Shown one piece after another: positions 1 through 8,087 of a DNA stretch of 21,847 bases. Source of the DNA: Pseudomonadota bacterium (GTDB lineage: Bacteria; Pseudomonadota; Alphaproteobacteria; Rhizobiales; Rhizobiaceae); NCBI GenBank assembly GCA_023435335.1, contig JAEYRU010000113.1, forward strand, positions 1 to 21,847, given 5' to 3'. The notes beneath the pieces were generated by a model, which was not told where the DNA came from, ran no database searches, and saw nothing but the letters and a program-made list of their open reading frames with translations. Every line of letters starts with the position of its first letter. Positions within the stretch are counted from its first letter, which is position 1. Made by a program: the position numbers and the translations under genes.

Positions 1-224
1 CCGAAGAGGCCGCCGACGCCGATCACCCAGACCATGGCGGGGATTCGTTGCCTGGGCGCAGCCGGTGCTGCGGAGCCGCGCAACGCCAGACCGACCAGCG
101 TGCCGATCGCGAAGGTCATCGCGGAGAGCTGGAATGGAGGCACCTGCCCGGAGAGGTCGGTCAGCAGCGCAAGCAGCGCCCACATGGCGACAGCCGTGAA
201 ACCGATCAGTGTTGCGCGCCCCAT
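1..224 (-). CDS. DMT/EamA-family membrane transporter, partial (5' part only)
   Basis: The complementary strand reads from an ATG at 224 to the window edge without a stop, giving 74 codons. The visible N-terminus begins MGRATLIGFTAVAMWALLAL, followed by a short polar turn (TDLSGQVPPFQ) and a second hydrophobic helix (AMTFAIGTLVGLAL), then a cytoplasmic-looking basic segment and the start of a third helix. The early helix with a Trp in a 'GFxAVxMWALLALL' context and the 'PPFQLxAMTFxIG' stretch is typical of 10-TM drug/metabolite transporters of the EamA type, some of which export aromatic amino acids. An AGACAGGT stretch upstream is a modest ribosome binding site. It is divergent from pstS, so it probably does not belong to the Pho operon. 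Substrate cannot be inferred. Confidence 0.72.
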   Translation of the reverse strand, partial: MGRATLIGFTAVAMWALLALLTDLSGQVPPFQLSAMTFAIGTLVGLALRGSAAPAAPRQRIPAMVWVIGVGGLF

Positions 225-549
225 CGACCTGTCTGCCTCTTTCGGTTCGTGCGTGGCGGTGCGTTAGCGCGCCGCCGATGGCGGTGCAAGAGGAAGGACA
301 GGGCTCCCGCACCGCTTGAAATGCGGGCGAACTTCCGTCGACGGAGCTGGCCCCGGCGGCGGCGACGCCTGCCGGCGGGGCATTCTTCTCGTATTATTGA
401 ATTCAGAGTCGGCTGGCTGCCGGAACGCCGATGGCGGACGGCAAACCACTGATCCAGAGAGGCGAAGCGGGATCCGTGAGTGCCGGGGCGCGCGGATTCG
501 GCTCACGGGCAATGACCGTCAACAGGGCGGTGACCGTCGTGACGCAAAA
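225..549. other. Non-coding stretch upstream of pstS
   Basis: About 325 bases between the divergent transporter start and the Pho box. Open frames here have poor composition (Arg/Pro/Ala-rich, no conserved motif) and are not believable genes. The stretch holds a direct repeat of TGACCGTC (513-520 and 531-538) just upstream of the Pho box, which may be an extra regulator site or chance. No histidine kinase gene (phoR), which often precedes pstS in rhizobia, is present here. Confidence 0.6.
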
Positions 550-567
550 CTGTCATGCAACTGTTAC
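550..567 (+). promoter_or_regulatory. Pho box (PhoB binding site) upstream of pstS
   Basis: CTGTCAT (550-556), GCAA (557-560) and CTGTTAC (561-567) form two direct 7-mers with an 11-bp period. This is the canonical PhoB site seen in enterobacteria and rhizobia; the first half is perfect and the second has CTGTTAC for CTGTCAT/C. A weak -10-like TATGCC lies at 578-583, ten bases downstream, as expected when the Pho box replaces the -35 element. It should drive pstS and the operon under phosphate limitation. Confidence 0.88.
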
Positions 568-639
568 ATGCCGCCGGTATGCCACACCCGGCGTCGGCAA
601 TGGCGTCGACATGAATTGCCCCAACAGGGAGTAGGCCAA

Positions 640-1674
640 ATGAAGAAGCTCATGCTTTCGACCGCCATGATCGCGCTGGCGATTGCCGGTCAAGCCAACG
701 CGCAGGCGCGCGACCAGATCAAGATCGTCGGCTCGTCCACAGTGTTCCCGTACAGCCAGGCTGTTGCGGAAGAATTCGCCAACGCAACCGGCAAACCTGC
801 CCCGGTCGTCGAGTCGCTCGGCACGGGCGGCGGCTTCAAGGCGTTCTGCGGCGGCATCGGGCCGGATCACGCCGACATCACCGGCGCTTCCCGCGCCATC
901 AAATCCTCCGAGGTCGAACTCTGCACCACCAACGGCGTGACGGACATCACCGAAGCGCTGATCGGCTATGACGGCCTGTCGATCGCCCATGCCCGCAGCG
1001 CTCCCGAGATGGACCTTACCGAGGAGCAGATATTCAAGGCGCTCGCCGCCGAACTCCCGGACGGCAACGGCGGCTTCGTCGCCAACCCGAACAAGAAGTG
1101 GTCGGACATCGACGCCTCGCTGCCTTCGTTCGACATCGTCGCCTTCGGTCCTCCGCCCACCTCGGGCACGCGCGACGCGTTCGTGGAGCTCGTCATGCAT
1201 GACGGCTGCAAGGACCTCGCCGGCATGGCGGACCTGAAGAAGGCCGACGAGAAGAAGTGGAACGAGGTCTGCTCGCGCATGCGCCAGGACGGTCCGTTCG
1301 TCGAAGCCGGCGAGAACGACAACCTGATCGTGCAGCGCCTCGAAGCCGATTCGAACGCCATCGGCATCTTCGGCTACTCGTTCCTGTACGAAAACAGCGA
1401 CAAGCTGAAGGCCGTTCTCGTCAATGGCATCGAGCCCAACTTCGATACCATCGCGGACGGTTCCTATCCGGTCGCCCGTCCGCTCTACTTCTACGTGAAG
1501 AATGCGCATCGCGACGTGATCCCGGGCATGAAGGAATTCCTCGAGGAATACGTCTCCGACGCGGCCATGGGTCCGGACGGCTATCTCGCCGAGCGCGGCC
1601 TCACCCCGCTTTCCGACGAAAAGCGTGCCGAGGTGCAGAAGGCCGTGCTCGACGGCAAGAAGCTCGGCTCCTAA
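640..1674 (+). CDS. pstS: Phosphate ABC transporter, periplasmic phosphate-binding protein PstS
   Basis: 344-residue secreted protein that captures inorganic phosphate in the periplasm and delivers it to PstCA. A Sec signal peptide is plain at the start (KK, then a hydrophobic core, cleavage after AQANAQA-like residues). The mature N-terminus has the phosphate-binding motif IVGSSTVFPYSQAVAEEF; a second ligand loop (TSGTRD) lies mid-protein. The frame is open far upstream, but I choose the ATG at 640: it starts the signal peptide, follows a GGGAGTAGG ribosome binding site, and lies downstream of the Pho box. First gene of pstSCAB-phoU-phoB. A strong hairpin separates it from pstC, which fits higher expression of the binding protein than of the permease. 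Confidence 0.95.
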   Translation: MKKLMLSTAMIALAIAGQANAQARDQIKIVGSSTVFPYSQAVAEEFANATGKPAPVVESLGTGGGFKAFCGGIGPDHADITGASRAIKSSEVELCTTNGVTDITEALIGYDGLSIAHARSAPEMDLTEEQIFKALAAELPDGNGGFVANPNKKWSDIDASLPSFDIVAFGPPPTSGTRDAFVELVMHDGCKDLAGMADLKKADEKKWNEVCSRMRQDGPFVEAGENDNLIVQRLEADSNAIGIFGYSFLYENSDKLKAVLVNGIEPNFDTIADGSYPVARPLYFYVKNAHRDVIPGMKEFLEEYVSDAAMGPDGYLAERGLTPLSDEKRAEVQKAVLDGKKLGS

Positions 1675-1684
1675 TCGTATCCAC

Positions 1685-1710
1685 AGGCCGCCCGCTCCGG
1701 CGGGCGGCCT
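1685..1710 (+). promoter_or_regulatory. Intergenic hairpin between pstS and pstC
   Basis: Perfect 11-bp inverted repeat: AGGCCGCCCGC at 1685-1695, loop TCCG, GCGGGCGGCCT at 1700-1710. There is no U tract after it, so it is more likely a 3' mRNA-stabilising element or partial attenuator than a full terminator. Hairpins at this position are common between binding-protein and permease genes and let the binding protein be made in excess. Confidence 0.7.
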
Positions 1711-1733
1711 GATCTCTATTATCGAGGGGCGTC

Positions 1734-3104
1734 ATGGCGGGATATCTCTACGGGCTTCTGGCGCTCGCGGCAGTGATTGCCTATTTCACCGCCGCCTCGC
1801 GCGCGCGCAGACGCAACGCCCTCGTCTCCGGCAAGGCCCATTCGCGACCGATCTACCACGGTCTCAACGCGGCAATCTGGACCACAGTGCCTGCCTTCGT
1901 ATTCCTGATCGTCTGGCTGTTGGCACGCAACGGAGTCCTCGACCTCCTTGTGCTATCGAGCTACCCCGGCGCCGGTGCGCTGACGGGCGCCGAGCGCGAC
2001 CTGCTGATCAGCGAGATCAGGCAGGTGGCGGCCGGCAACATCTTCCGCGAACCGACCCCGGAGGTACTGGCGGCCGTCGAGCAGTTCCGCTCGCTACAGC
2101 AGATGGCCACGCTTGCCGTGACCGCGATCGTCGTCGCGCTCGTGGCGGGAGGGGCAGCGCTGGCGCTGCGCAGCGTTCAACAGCGTTTTCGCGCCCGCCA
2201 CAGCGTCGAGCGCGCCGTGACTGTCTTCATGCTGTTTTCGTCCTTCATCGCGATAGCGACGACGACCGGTATCGTTGCGTCGCTCTTCTACGAGGCCATG
2301 CAGTTCTTCGCCCGGGTGCCGGCCGCGGAGTTCTTCTTCGGGACGCGCTGGGAGCCACAGATCGCGATCCGTGCGGATCAGGTCGCCGGCCAGGGAGCCT
2401 TCGGGGTGCTTCCGGTGCTGTACGGCACGTTTGTGATCTCGGCGCTCGCCATGGCCGTGGCAATACCGACCGGAATCCTCTCGGCGATCTTCCTCACCGA
2501 ATACGCCGGCGAGCGTTTCCGCGCGGTGGTCAAGCCGCTGCTGGAAATCCTGGCGGGCATCCCGACCATCGTCTACGGCTTCTTCGCGGTGCTGACGGTG
2601 GCGCCCATGGTACGAAGTCTTGGCATGGAGCTCGGCGTGCCTTCGGCACCCAACAGCGCGCTGGCCGCCGGGGCGGTGATGGGCGTCATGCTCATCCCCT
2701 TCATCTCGTCGCTGTCGGACGACGCATTCGCGGCCGTACCGCGCGCCATGCGCGAGGGGTCGTATGCGCTCGGCGCCACCAAGGGCGAGACCATTCGCAA
2801 GGTGCTGCTGCCGGCGGCGCTGCCGGGAATCGTCGGCGGTGTGCTCTTGGCGCTGAGTCGCGCCATCGGCGAGACGATGATCGTGGTCATGGCGGCCGGA
2901 CTGATCGCCAAGTTCACGCTCAATCCCTTCGATTCGGTCACGACGGTGACCGTCCAGATCGTCACGCTGCTCATCGGCGACACGGAGTTCGACAATCCCA
3001 AGACGCTTGCGGCCTTCGCGCTGGGGCTGGTGTTGTTCGTCATCACACTCGGTCTCAACCTCATCGCGCTCAGGACCGTCCGCAGATACCGGGAGAAATA
3101 CTGA
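1734..3104 (+). CDS. pstC: Phosphate ABC transporter permease PstC
   Basis: 456-residue inner-membrane permease that forms the phosphate channel with PstA. It starts at ATG 1734 after a GAGGGGC ribosome binding site. It is longer than the roughly 320-residue enterobacterial PstC: the N-terminal 150 residues carry extra hydrophobic segments (MAGYLYGLLALAAVIAYFTAA and VPAFVFLIVWLLA), the long form common in alphaproteobacteria. The C-terminal half has the binding-protein-dependent transport domain with about six helices and an EAA loop (MREGSYALGATKGETIRKVLLPAALPG) that couples to PstB. Its TGA shares one base with the pstA start, implying translational coupling. Confidence 0.95.
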   Translation: MAGYLYGLLALAAVIAYFTAASRARRRNALVSGKAHSRPIYHGLNAAIWTTVPAFVFLIVWLLARNGVLDLLVLSSYPGAGALTGAERDLLISEIRQVAAGNIFREPTPEVLAAVEQFRSLQQMATLAVTAIVVALVAGGAALALRSVQQRFRARHSVERAVTVFMLFSSFIAIATTTGIVASLFYEAMQFFARVPAAEFFFGTRWEPQIAIRADQVAGQGAFGVLPVLYGTFVISALAMAVAIPTGILSAIFLTEYAGERFRAVVKPLLEILAGIPTIVYGFFAVLTVAPMVRSLGMELGVPSAPNSALAAGAVMGVMLIPFISSLSDDAFAAVPRAMREGSYALGATKGETIRKVLLPAALPGIVGGVLLALSRAIGETMIVVMAAGLIAKFTLNPFDSVTTVTVQIVTLLIGDTEFDNPKTLAAFALGLVLFVITLGLNLIALRTVRRYREKY

Positions 3105-4384
3105 TGAGTGTCGTCGACCTGCCTGCGGTGGACTGGCAGTCGGACGCGATGAAGGCGCGCCGCGCACGCCGCTATGCCGCCGACCGGCGCCTCCAGGTGT
3201 ACGGAATGATCGCGGTCGGCTTCGCACTGGGTTTTCTGGCGCTGCTGATAGGCACCATCTCGATGACCGGGCGGCATGCTTTTGCCCAGACGATGGCGAC
3301 CGTTGAGATCGATCTCGCGGGAGCCGAGATCGACCGCTCCGACCTCATGGGCGCCAACTGGCGGGGCATCGTCCGCGATCGCCTCAAGGCGCTCGTGCCC
3401 GACCTGCCGCGCAGCGACGAACGCGACTACTTCGGCATCTTCACCTCGTCGGCGCATTTCATCGTGCGCGATGCGGTGATCGCCGACCCGACCCGGCTCG
3501 ACCGGCCGAGCAGCTTCGTGATCCCCCTTTCCGATCCTCTCGACCAGCTCAACAAGGGCCTGTTCGACCGCAACCTGCCGGAGAACCAGCGGCGGGTGAA
3601 CGACGTGCAGATCGGCTATTTCGACCAGCTTGTGCAGCGCGGCGTGATCTCCACGCCTTTCAACTGGGCGCTCTTCTTCAACGCCGATAGCCGCTTCCCC
3701 GAGCTTGCGGGCCTCGCCGGCGCCATCAGCGGCTCGTTCTGGGCGCTGCTGGTCTGCCTCGTCATCTCCTTCCCGGTCGGTATCGCCGCAGCTATCTATC
3801 TGGAAGAGTTCGCGCCGAGGAATCGCACCACAGACCTTATCGAGATCAACATCAACAACCTGGCGGCCGTCCCGTCGGTGGTGTTCGGCCTCCTTGGCCT
3901 AGCCGTCTTCCTTGGATGGTTCGGGCTGCCGCGCTCCGCCCCGCTGGTGGGCGGCCTGGTGCTGGCGCTGATGACGCTGCCGACCATAATCATCGTGACC
4001 CGCGCCGCGCTTCAGTCCGTCCCGTCCTCAATCCGCGAGGCAGCGCTCGGCGTCGGCGCTTCGAAACACGAGGCGATCTTCCATCACATCCTGCCGCTGG
4101 CGATGCCGTCGATCATGACCGGCACGATCATCGGACTGGCGCAGGCGCTTGGCGAAACCGCCCCGCTGCTCCTTATCGGCATGAACGCGTTCATCACCAG
4201 CGCCTCCGGCGGCGTGCTGGACGCATCCACCGCCCTGCCGACGCAGATCTACATCTGGGCCGACAGTCCGGAGCGCGGGTTCGTGTCGCGGACCTCGGCT
4301 GCTATCATGGTGCTGCTCGGGTTCCTGATCGTGATGAACGCCATGGCCATTTTCCTGCGTCAGCGTTTCGAGCGGCGCTGGTAA
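3104..4384 (+). CDS. pstA: Phosphate ABC transporter permease PstA
   Basis: 426-residue inner-membrane partner of PstC. The frame is open back to about 1625, but the real start is the ATG at 3104, which overlaps the pstC stop by one base and begins MSVVDLPAVDWQSDAMKARR. A first helix (about residues 33-53) is followed by a large periplasmic region of roughly 150 residues rich in charged and Asp residues. The C-terminal permease domain follows, with the EAA motif (SIREAALGVGASKHEAIFHHILPLAMPSI) and GETAPLL. The long periplasmic loop is typical of alphaproteobacterial PstA. Confidence 0.95.
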   Translation: MSVVDLPAVDWQSDAMKARRARRYAADRRLQVYGMIAVGFALGFLALLIGTISMTGRHAFAQTMATVEIDLAGAEIDRSDLMGANWRGIVRDRLKALVPDLPRSDERDYFGIFTSSAHFIVRDAVIADPTRLDRPSSFVIPLSDPLDQLNKGLFDRNLPENQRRVNDVQIGYFDQLVQRGVISTPFNWALFFNADSRFPELAGLAGAISGSFWALLVCLVISFPVGIAAAIYLEEFAPRNRTTDLIEININNLAAVPSVVFGLLGLAVFLGWFGLPRSAPLVGGLVLALMTLPTIIIVTRAALQSVPSSIREAALGVGASKHEAIFHHILPLAMPSIMTGTIIGLAQALGETAPLLLIGMNAFITSASGGVLDASTALPTQIYIWADSPERGFVSRTSAAIMVLLGFLIVMNAMAIFLRQRFERRW

Positions 4385-4396
4385 GGAGTGAGAAGG

Positions 4397-5212
4397 ATGA
4401 ACCAGATGACCGAGATTGCCGTCGAGGCAGCGCTCACCAGGACGGCGCAGGCGCACAAGGCGAAGATGGCCGGCAGGAACGTCAATGTGTTCTACGGGGA
4501 GAAACAGGCTCTCTTCGACGTAAACCTCGACATCGGCGAGAAGCAGGTCACCGCGCTCATCGGCCCGTCGGGCTGCGGGAAATCGACATTCCTACGCTGC
4601 CTCAACCGCATGAACGACACGATCGACATCGCACGGATCGAAGGCGAGATCACCCTCGACGGAAAGGACATTTACGACTCGTCGATCGACGTCGTGGAGC
4701 TGCGCGCGCGGGTGGGCATGGTCTTCCAGAAGCCCAATCCCTTCCCGAAATCGATCTTCGAGAACGTGGCCTACGGCCCCCGGATCCACGGCATTGCCCG
4801 GGACAAGGGAGAGATGGACGCCATCGTTGAATCCAGCCTGCGCAGGGCCAGCCTCTGGGAAGAGGTCAAGGATCGACTGGGGGAGCCCGGCACCGGCCTT
4901 TCCGGTGGCCAGCAGCAGCGCCTCTGCATTGCGCGCGCCATCGCCGTGTCGCCCGAAGTGATCCTGATGGACGAGCCCTGCTCGGCGCTGGACCCCATAG
5001 CGACCGCCAAGATCGAGGAACTGATCGACGAACTGCGCGAGAATTTCACGATCGCCATCGTGACGCACTCCATGCAGCAGGCCGCGCGCGTTTCGCAACG
5101 AACCGCCTTCTTCCATCTCGGCGTGCTGGTCGAGGAAGGTCCGACCGACCAGATATTCACCAGCCCCCGGGAAAAACGCACGCAGGACTATATCACCGGG
5201 CGCTTCGGCTGA
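4397..5212 (+). CDS. pstB: Phosphate ABC transporter ATP-binding protein PstB
   Basis: 271-residue cytoplasmic ATPase that powers phosphate import. Motifs in order: Walker A GPSGCGKS (56-63), Q-loop (Q111, VFQKPNPFPKSI, diagnostic of PstB), ABC signature LSGGQQQR (about 168-175), Walker B VILMDEP (188-194), and H-loop THSM (H225). An upstream in-frame GTG (4388) is possible, but I prefer ATG 4397 because AAGGAG lies eight bases before it. It sits 12 bases after pstA in the operon. PstB with PhoU also takes part in phosphate signalling to PhoR/PhoB. Confidence 0.95.
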   Translation: MNQMTEIAVEAALTRTAQAHKAKMAGRNVNVFYGEKQALFDVNLDIGEKQVTALIGPSGCGKSTFLRCLNRMNDTIDIARIEGEITLDGKDIYDSSIDVVELRARVGMVFQKPNPFPKSIFENVAYGPRIHGIARDKGEMDAIVESSLRRASLWEEVKDRLGEPGTGLSGGQQQRLCIARAIAVSPEVILMDEPCSALDPIATAKIEELIDELRENFTIAIVTHSMQQAARVSQRTAFFHLGVLVEEGPTDQIFTSPREKRTQDYITGRFG

Positions 5213-5234
5213 CCGGCGCACGAGGGGAAAGACG

Positions 5235-5942
5235 ATGGGCGAGCATACGGTACAGGCCTTCGACGAGGAGCTGGAGAATGTCGACCGGCTGATCCGCGAC
5301 ATGAGCGGTCTCGCCGGCTCGATGCTCCAGGCGGCCACCCGGTCGCTGATCGAGTCCGACAACGCGATGGCGCAGCGCGTTATCTCCGAGGACGTCATCA
5401 TGGATGCGCGTCAGCGGGAGCTGGACGAATGCGCCATTACCCTGATCGCCAAACGACAGCCGATGGCGCAGGACCTTCGCGCCGTCGTGGGCGCGATCCG
5501 GATGGCTGCCGATCTCGAGCGCATCGGCGACCTGGCCAAGAACATCGCCAAGCGCGTCGGCGCGGTGGGCGAGAGCCCTACGCCGCGCAGCCTGGCGCAT
5601 TCGATCGACGCCATGTCGCAGCTCGTCCTGCAGCAGGTGACCGGCGTGGTCGACCGCTACGTCGCACGCGATGCGGCGGGCCTCGAGGAACTGCGCGCCG
5701 ACGACGAGAAGGTCGATATCCAGTACACTGCGGTATTCCGCGAACTGCTCACCTACATGATGGAAGACCCGCGCAACATCACGGCCTGCACGCATCTCCT
5801 GTTCTGCGCGAAGAACCTCGAACGGATCGGCGACCACGTCACGAATATCGCCGAAAACGCCTATTACGTCGTGACGGGCAGACAGCTTCCAGCCCATCGC
5901 CCCAAGCAGGACGAAACCACGATGACGGCGCTGGCGGACTAG
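5235..5942 (+). CDS. phoU: Phosphate signalling complex protein PhoU
   Basis: 235-residue all-helical cytoplasmic regulator that links Pst transporter status to PhoR/PhoB and represses the Pho regulon when phosphate is plentiful. It has the two-fold repeated PhoU domain. Each half carries a metal-binding helix: ERIGDLAKNIAKR near residues 94-107 and ERIGDHVTNIAENAYYV near 195-211. Start ATG 5235 follows GAGGGGAAAG. The gap to pstB is 22 bases and to phoB 15 bases, so it is co-transcribed. Confidence 0.95.
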   Translation: MGEHTVQAFDEELENVDRLIRDMSGLAGSMLQAATRSLIESDNAMAQRVISEDVIMDARQRELDECAITLIAKRQPMAQDLRAVVGAIRMAADLERIGDLAKNIAKRVGAVGESPTPRSLAHSIDAMSQLVLQQVTGVVDRYVARDAAGLEELRADDEKVDIQYTAVFRELLTYMMEDPRNITACTHLLFCAKNLERIGDHVTNIAENAYYVVTGRQLPAHRPKQDETTMTALAD

Positions 5943-5957
5943 CCGGATGGGGCGGCG

Positions 5958-6647
5958 ATGATTGCACCCAAGGTCATGGTGGTCGAGGACGAGGAGCCGC
6001 TCTGCGTGCTGCTCAAATACAACCTTGAAGCCGAGGGCTATCAGGTCGAGGTCGTGAACCGGGGTGACGAGGCCGAGCTCAGGCTGCAGGAAAACGTTCC
6101 CGACCTGCTCGTGCTTGACTGGATGGTTCCGGCGGTGTCAGGCATCGAACTCTGCCGCCGGCTGCGCATGCGGCCGGAAACCGAGCGGCTGCCGATCATC
6201 ATGCTGACCGCCCGCGGCGAGGAGAGCGACCGCGTGCGCGGTCTTTCGACCGGGGCCGACGACTACCTGGTCAAGCCGTTCTCTACGCCGGAATTCATCG
6301 CGCGCGTGCGCGCTCTGCTGCGCCGCGCGAAGCCCGAGGTACTGTCCAGCGTGCTGAAGGTCGGTGATATCGTTCTCGACCGCGAATCGCATCGCGTCTA
6401 CCGCAAGAAGAGCGAGATCAGGCTCGGACCGACCGAGTTCCGCCTGCTCGAGTTCATGATGCAGCACCCGGGCCGCGTGTTCTCGCGCAGCCAACTGCTC
6501 GATAATGTCTGGGGCGAGACGATCTATATCGACGAGCGCACGGTGGACGTGCATGTCGGGCGCCTGCGCAAGGCCGTGAACACCGGTCGCCAGCCCGACG
6601 TGATCCGCACCGTGCGCGGCGCCGGCTACGCTATCAAGGAAGCGTAG
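5958..6647 (+). CDS. phoB: Phosphate regulon response regulator PhoB
   Basis: 229-residue OmpR/PhoB-type transcription factor that binds Pho boxes such as the one at 550-567. The receiver domain (1-about 120) has the acidic pair E10/D11, phospho-acceptor D54 (VLDWMVP), T84 and K106. The C-terminal winged helix (about 130-226) includes LGPTEFRLLEFMMQHPGRVF and the recognition region TVDVHVGRLRK. Last gene of the operon. The cognate sensor kinase phoR is not in the window. Confidence 0.95.
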   Translation: MIAPKVMVVEDEEPLCVLLKYNLEAEGYQVEVVNRGDEAELRLQENVPDLLVLDWMVPAVSGIELCRRLRMRPETERLPIIMLTARGEESDRVRGLSTGADDYLVKPFSTPEFIARVRALLRRAKPEVLSSVLKVGDIVLDRESHRVYRKKSEIRLGPTEFRLLEFMMQHPGRVFSRSQLLDNVWGETIYIDERTVDVHVGRLRKAVNTGRQPDVIRTVRGAGYAIKEA

Positions 6648-6768
6648 CGGCCACTTGCCATCGATTGCCGCCGGCTCTTCCGATCGTAGCCTTGCCCACC
6701 TTGCGGGAGAAGGCTTCCGCGTGCTTTGTTAGGCTAAATCGGTTGAAGAATGCGGTCCGGGAGGAGAC

Positions 6769-8085
6769 ATGGTCGCGATCCGCCGCCTGTTTGCAATTCT
6801 CGTGGTCGCATGGTCGTGCGCCGGCATGCCGGCGCTGGCCGCGGCGCAGGAAGAGCGCGCCGGCGATGTGCTGCGCACATGGTACAGGCTGACCCTGGAA
6901 CTGGTGCGCCACACGCCTACCTATTCTCCGCCCGTCGCCAGCCGCTCCTTCGCCTATCTCGGCGTGGCAGCCTTCGAGACTGTAGCCTCCGGCAGCGGAG
7001 AGCTGCGCTCGCTGGCGGGCCAGCTCAACGACCTGACGCCGGTGCCGCCGCGTCAGGAGGGCGCGCAGTACGACGACGCGGTCGCAATGCAGACGGCGCT
7101 CGCCGCGGCCGTCAGAGAGCTCTTCGGCAATACCGGCCCGACGGGTCAACGCGCCATGTCCGCCGTCGAGAAGAAGCTGCGGGCTCGCGTTTCGGAGGGA
7201 GTTGCCGCCGATATCGTCGCGCGAAGCGAGGCGCATGGGCGAGCGGTCGCGGAGCATGTGCTCGCCTGGTCGAGAACTGACGGCGGCGCGGTGGTAGAGA
7301 ACATGGGCTTTCCGCTTGAATACGCGCTGAACGTCGGCGCTGCCCGCTGGGTCCCCACGAGCCTGGTTGCGCAGCAGCAGCTGCCGCTGCTGCCCACTTG
7401 GGGCGGGGTCCGCACCTTCGCTATGCCGGACGGGACCGCATGCTCTCTGCCGCCGCCGCCGGAATACAGTGAGGAGCAGGGCTCCGCCTTCCACGAGGAG
7501 GCACTCGAGGTCTACCGGACCGCCAACGAATTAAGCACCGAGCAGCGGGAGATCGCCCGCTTCTGGTCCGACGATCCGATGCTGTCGCCGACGCCGCCGG
7601 GACACTGGCTGTCCATTGCGATGGAGGCGCTGGATCGTGAAGGAGCGGGGACGGAACGAAGCGTCGAAGTGCTGGCGCGCCTCGGCGTCGTGCTAGCCGA
7701 TTCCTTCATCGGATGCTGGCAGGCCAAGTACGAGTTCGATCTGCTGCGCCCGGTCACCTATATCCGCCGCATGATCGACCCGAAATGGGAGCCCCTTCTC
7801 AACACCCCGCCCTTTCCCGAGTATCCGAGCGGCCACAGCACGCAGTCCGGGGCGGCCGCGGAGGTCCTGACCGGTCTGTTCGGAGAGGGTTATGCGTTTG
7901 AGGACGCCACCCATGCGGACGACGGCCTGGCGCCGCGCCGCTATGCCAGCTTCCGGGCGGCGGCGGAGGAAGCGGCGATTTCCCGGCTCTATGGCGGCAT
8001 TCACTTCCGCTCGGCGATCGACCGCGGCCTCGAGCAGGGCGCCTGCATCGCCGCCTATGCGAATGCACTGCGCACGAGGAGATAG
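6769..8085 (+). CDS. Secreted vanadium-dependent haloperoxidase-family protein
   Basis: 438 residues with a Sec signal peptide (core LFAILVVAWSCAGMPALA). Vanadium haloperoxidases use H2O2 to oxidise halides and share their fold with PAP2 acid phosphatases, whose phosphate site binds vanadate. All key residues are present in order: K319-x6-R326-P327 (KYEFDLLRP), S353-G354-H355 (PSGHST), and R405-x5-H411 (SRLYGGIHF). They match the vanadate ligands and acid-base histidine of the fungal chloroperoxidase. An aromatic/acidic C-terminal Asp (D417) follows. Start ATG 6769 has GGGAGGAG just upstream. It is 121 bases downstream of phoB with no clear terminator between, and is coupled to the next gene. 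Halide preference, or whether it acts as a phosphatase instead, cannot be read from sequence. Confidence 0.88.
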   Translation: MVAIRRLFAILVVAWSCAGMPALAAAQEERAGDVLRTWYRLTLELVRHTPTYSPPVASRSFAYLGVAAFETVASGSGELRSLAGQLNDLTPVPPRQEGAQYDDAVAMQTALAAAVRELFGNTGPTGQRAMSAVEKKLRARVSEGVAADIVARSEAHGRAVAEHVLAWSRTDGGAVVENMGFPLEYALNVGAARWVPTSLVAQQQLPLLPTWGGVRTFAMPDGTACSLPPPPEYSEEQGSAFHEEALEVYRTANELSTEQREIARFWSDDPMLSPTPPGHWLSIAMEALDREGAGTERSVEVLARLGVVLADSFIGCWQAKYEFDLLRPVTYIRRMIDPKWEPLLNTPPFPEYPSGHSTQSGAAAEVLTGLFGEGYAFEDATHADDGLAPRRYASFRAAAEEAAISRLYGGIHFRSAIDRGLEQGACIAAYANALRTRR

Positions 8086-8087
8086 CC

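Noticed and set aside
513..538. Direct repeat TGACCGTC upstream of the Pho box
   Set aside because: The 18-bp period and the sequence do not fit Pho half-sites (11-bp period, CTGTCAT); it may be chance, so it is noted but not called as a site.
316..639. Upstream extension of the pstS frame (an N-terminus of about 108 extra residues)
   Set aside because: It would bury the signal peptide inside the protein and run across the Pho box; the ATG at 640 has a ribosome binding site and a standard signal peptide.
1625..3103. Very long frame leading into pstA
   Set aside because: It overlaps all of pstC in another frame with Arg/Gly/Ala-rich translation and no family likeness; the pstA start overlaps the pstC stop.
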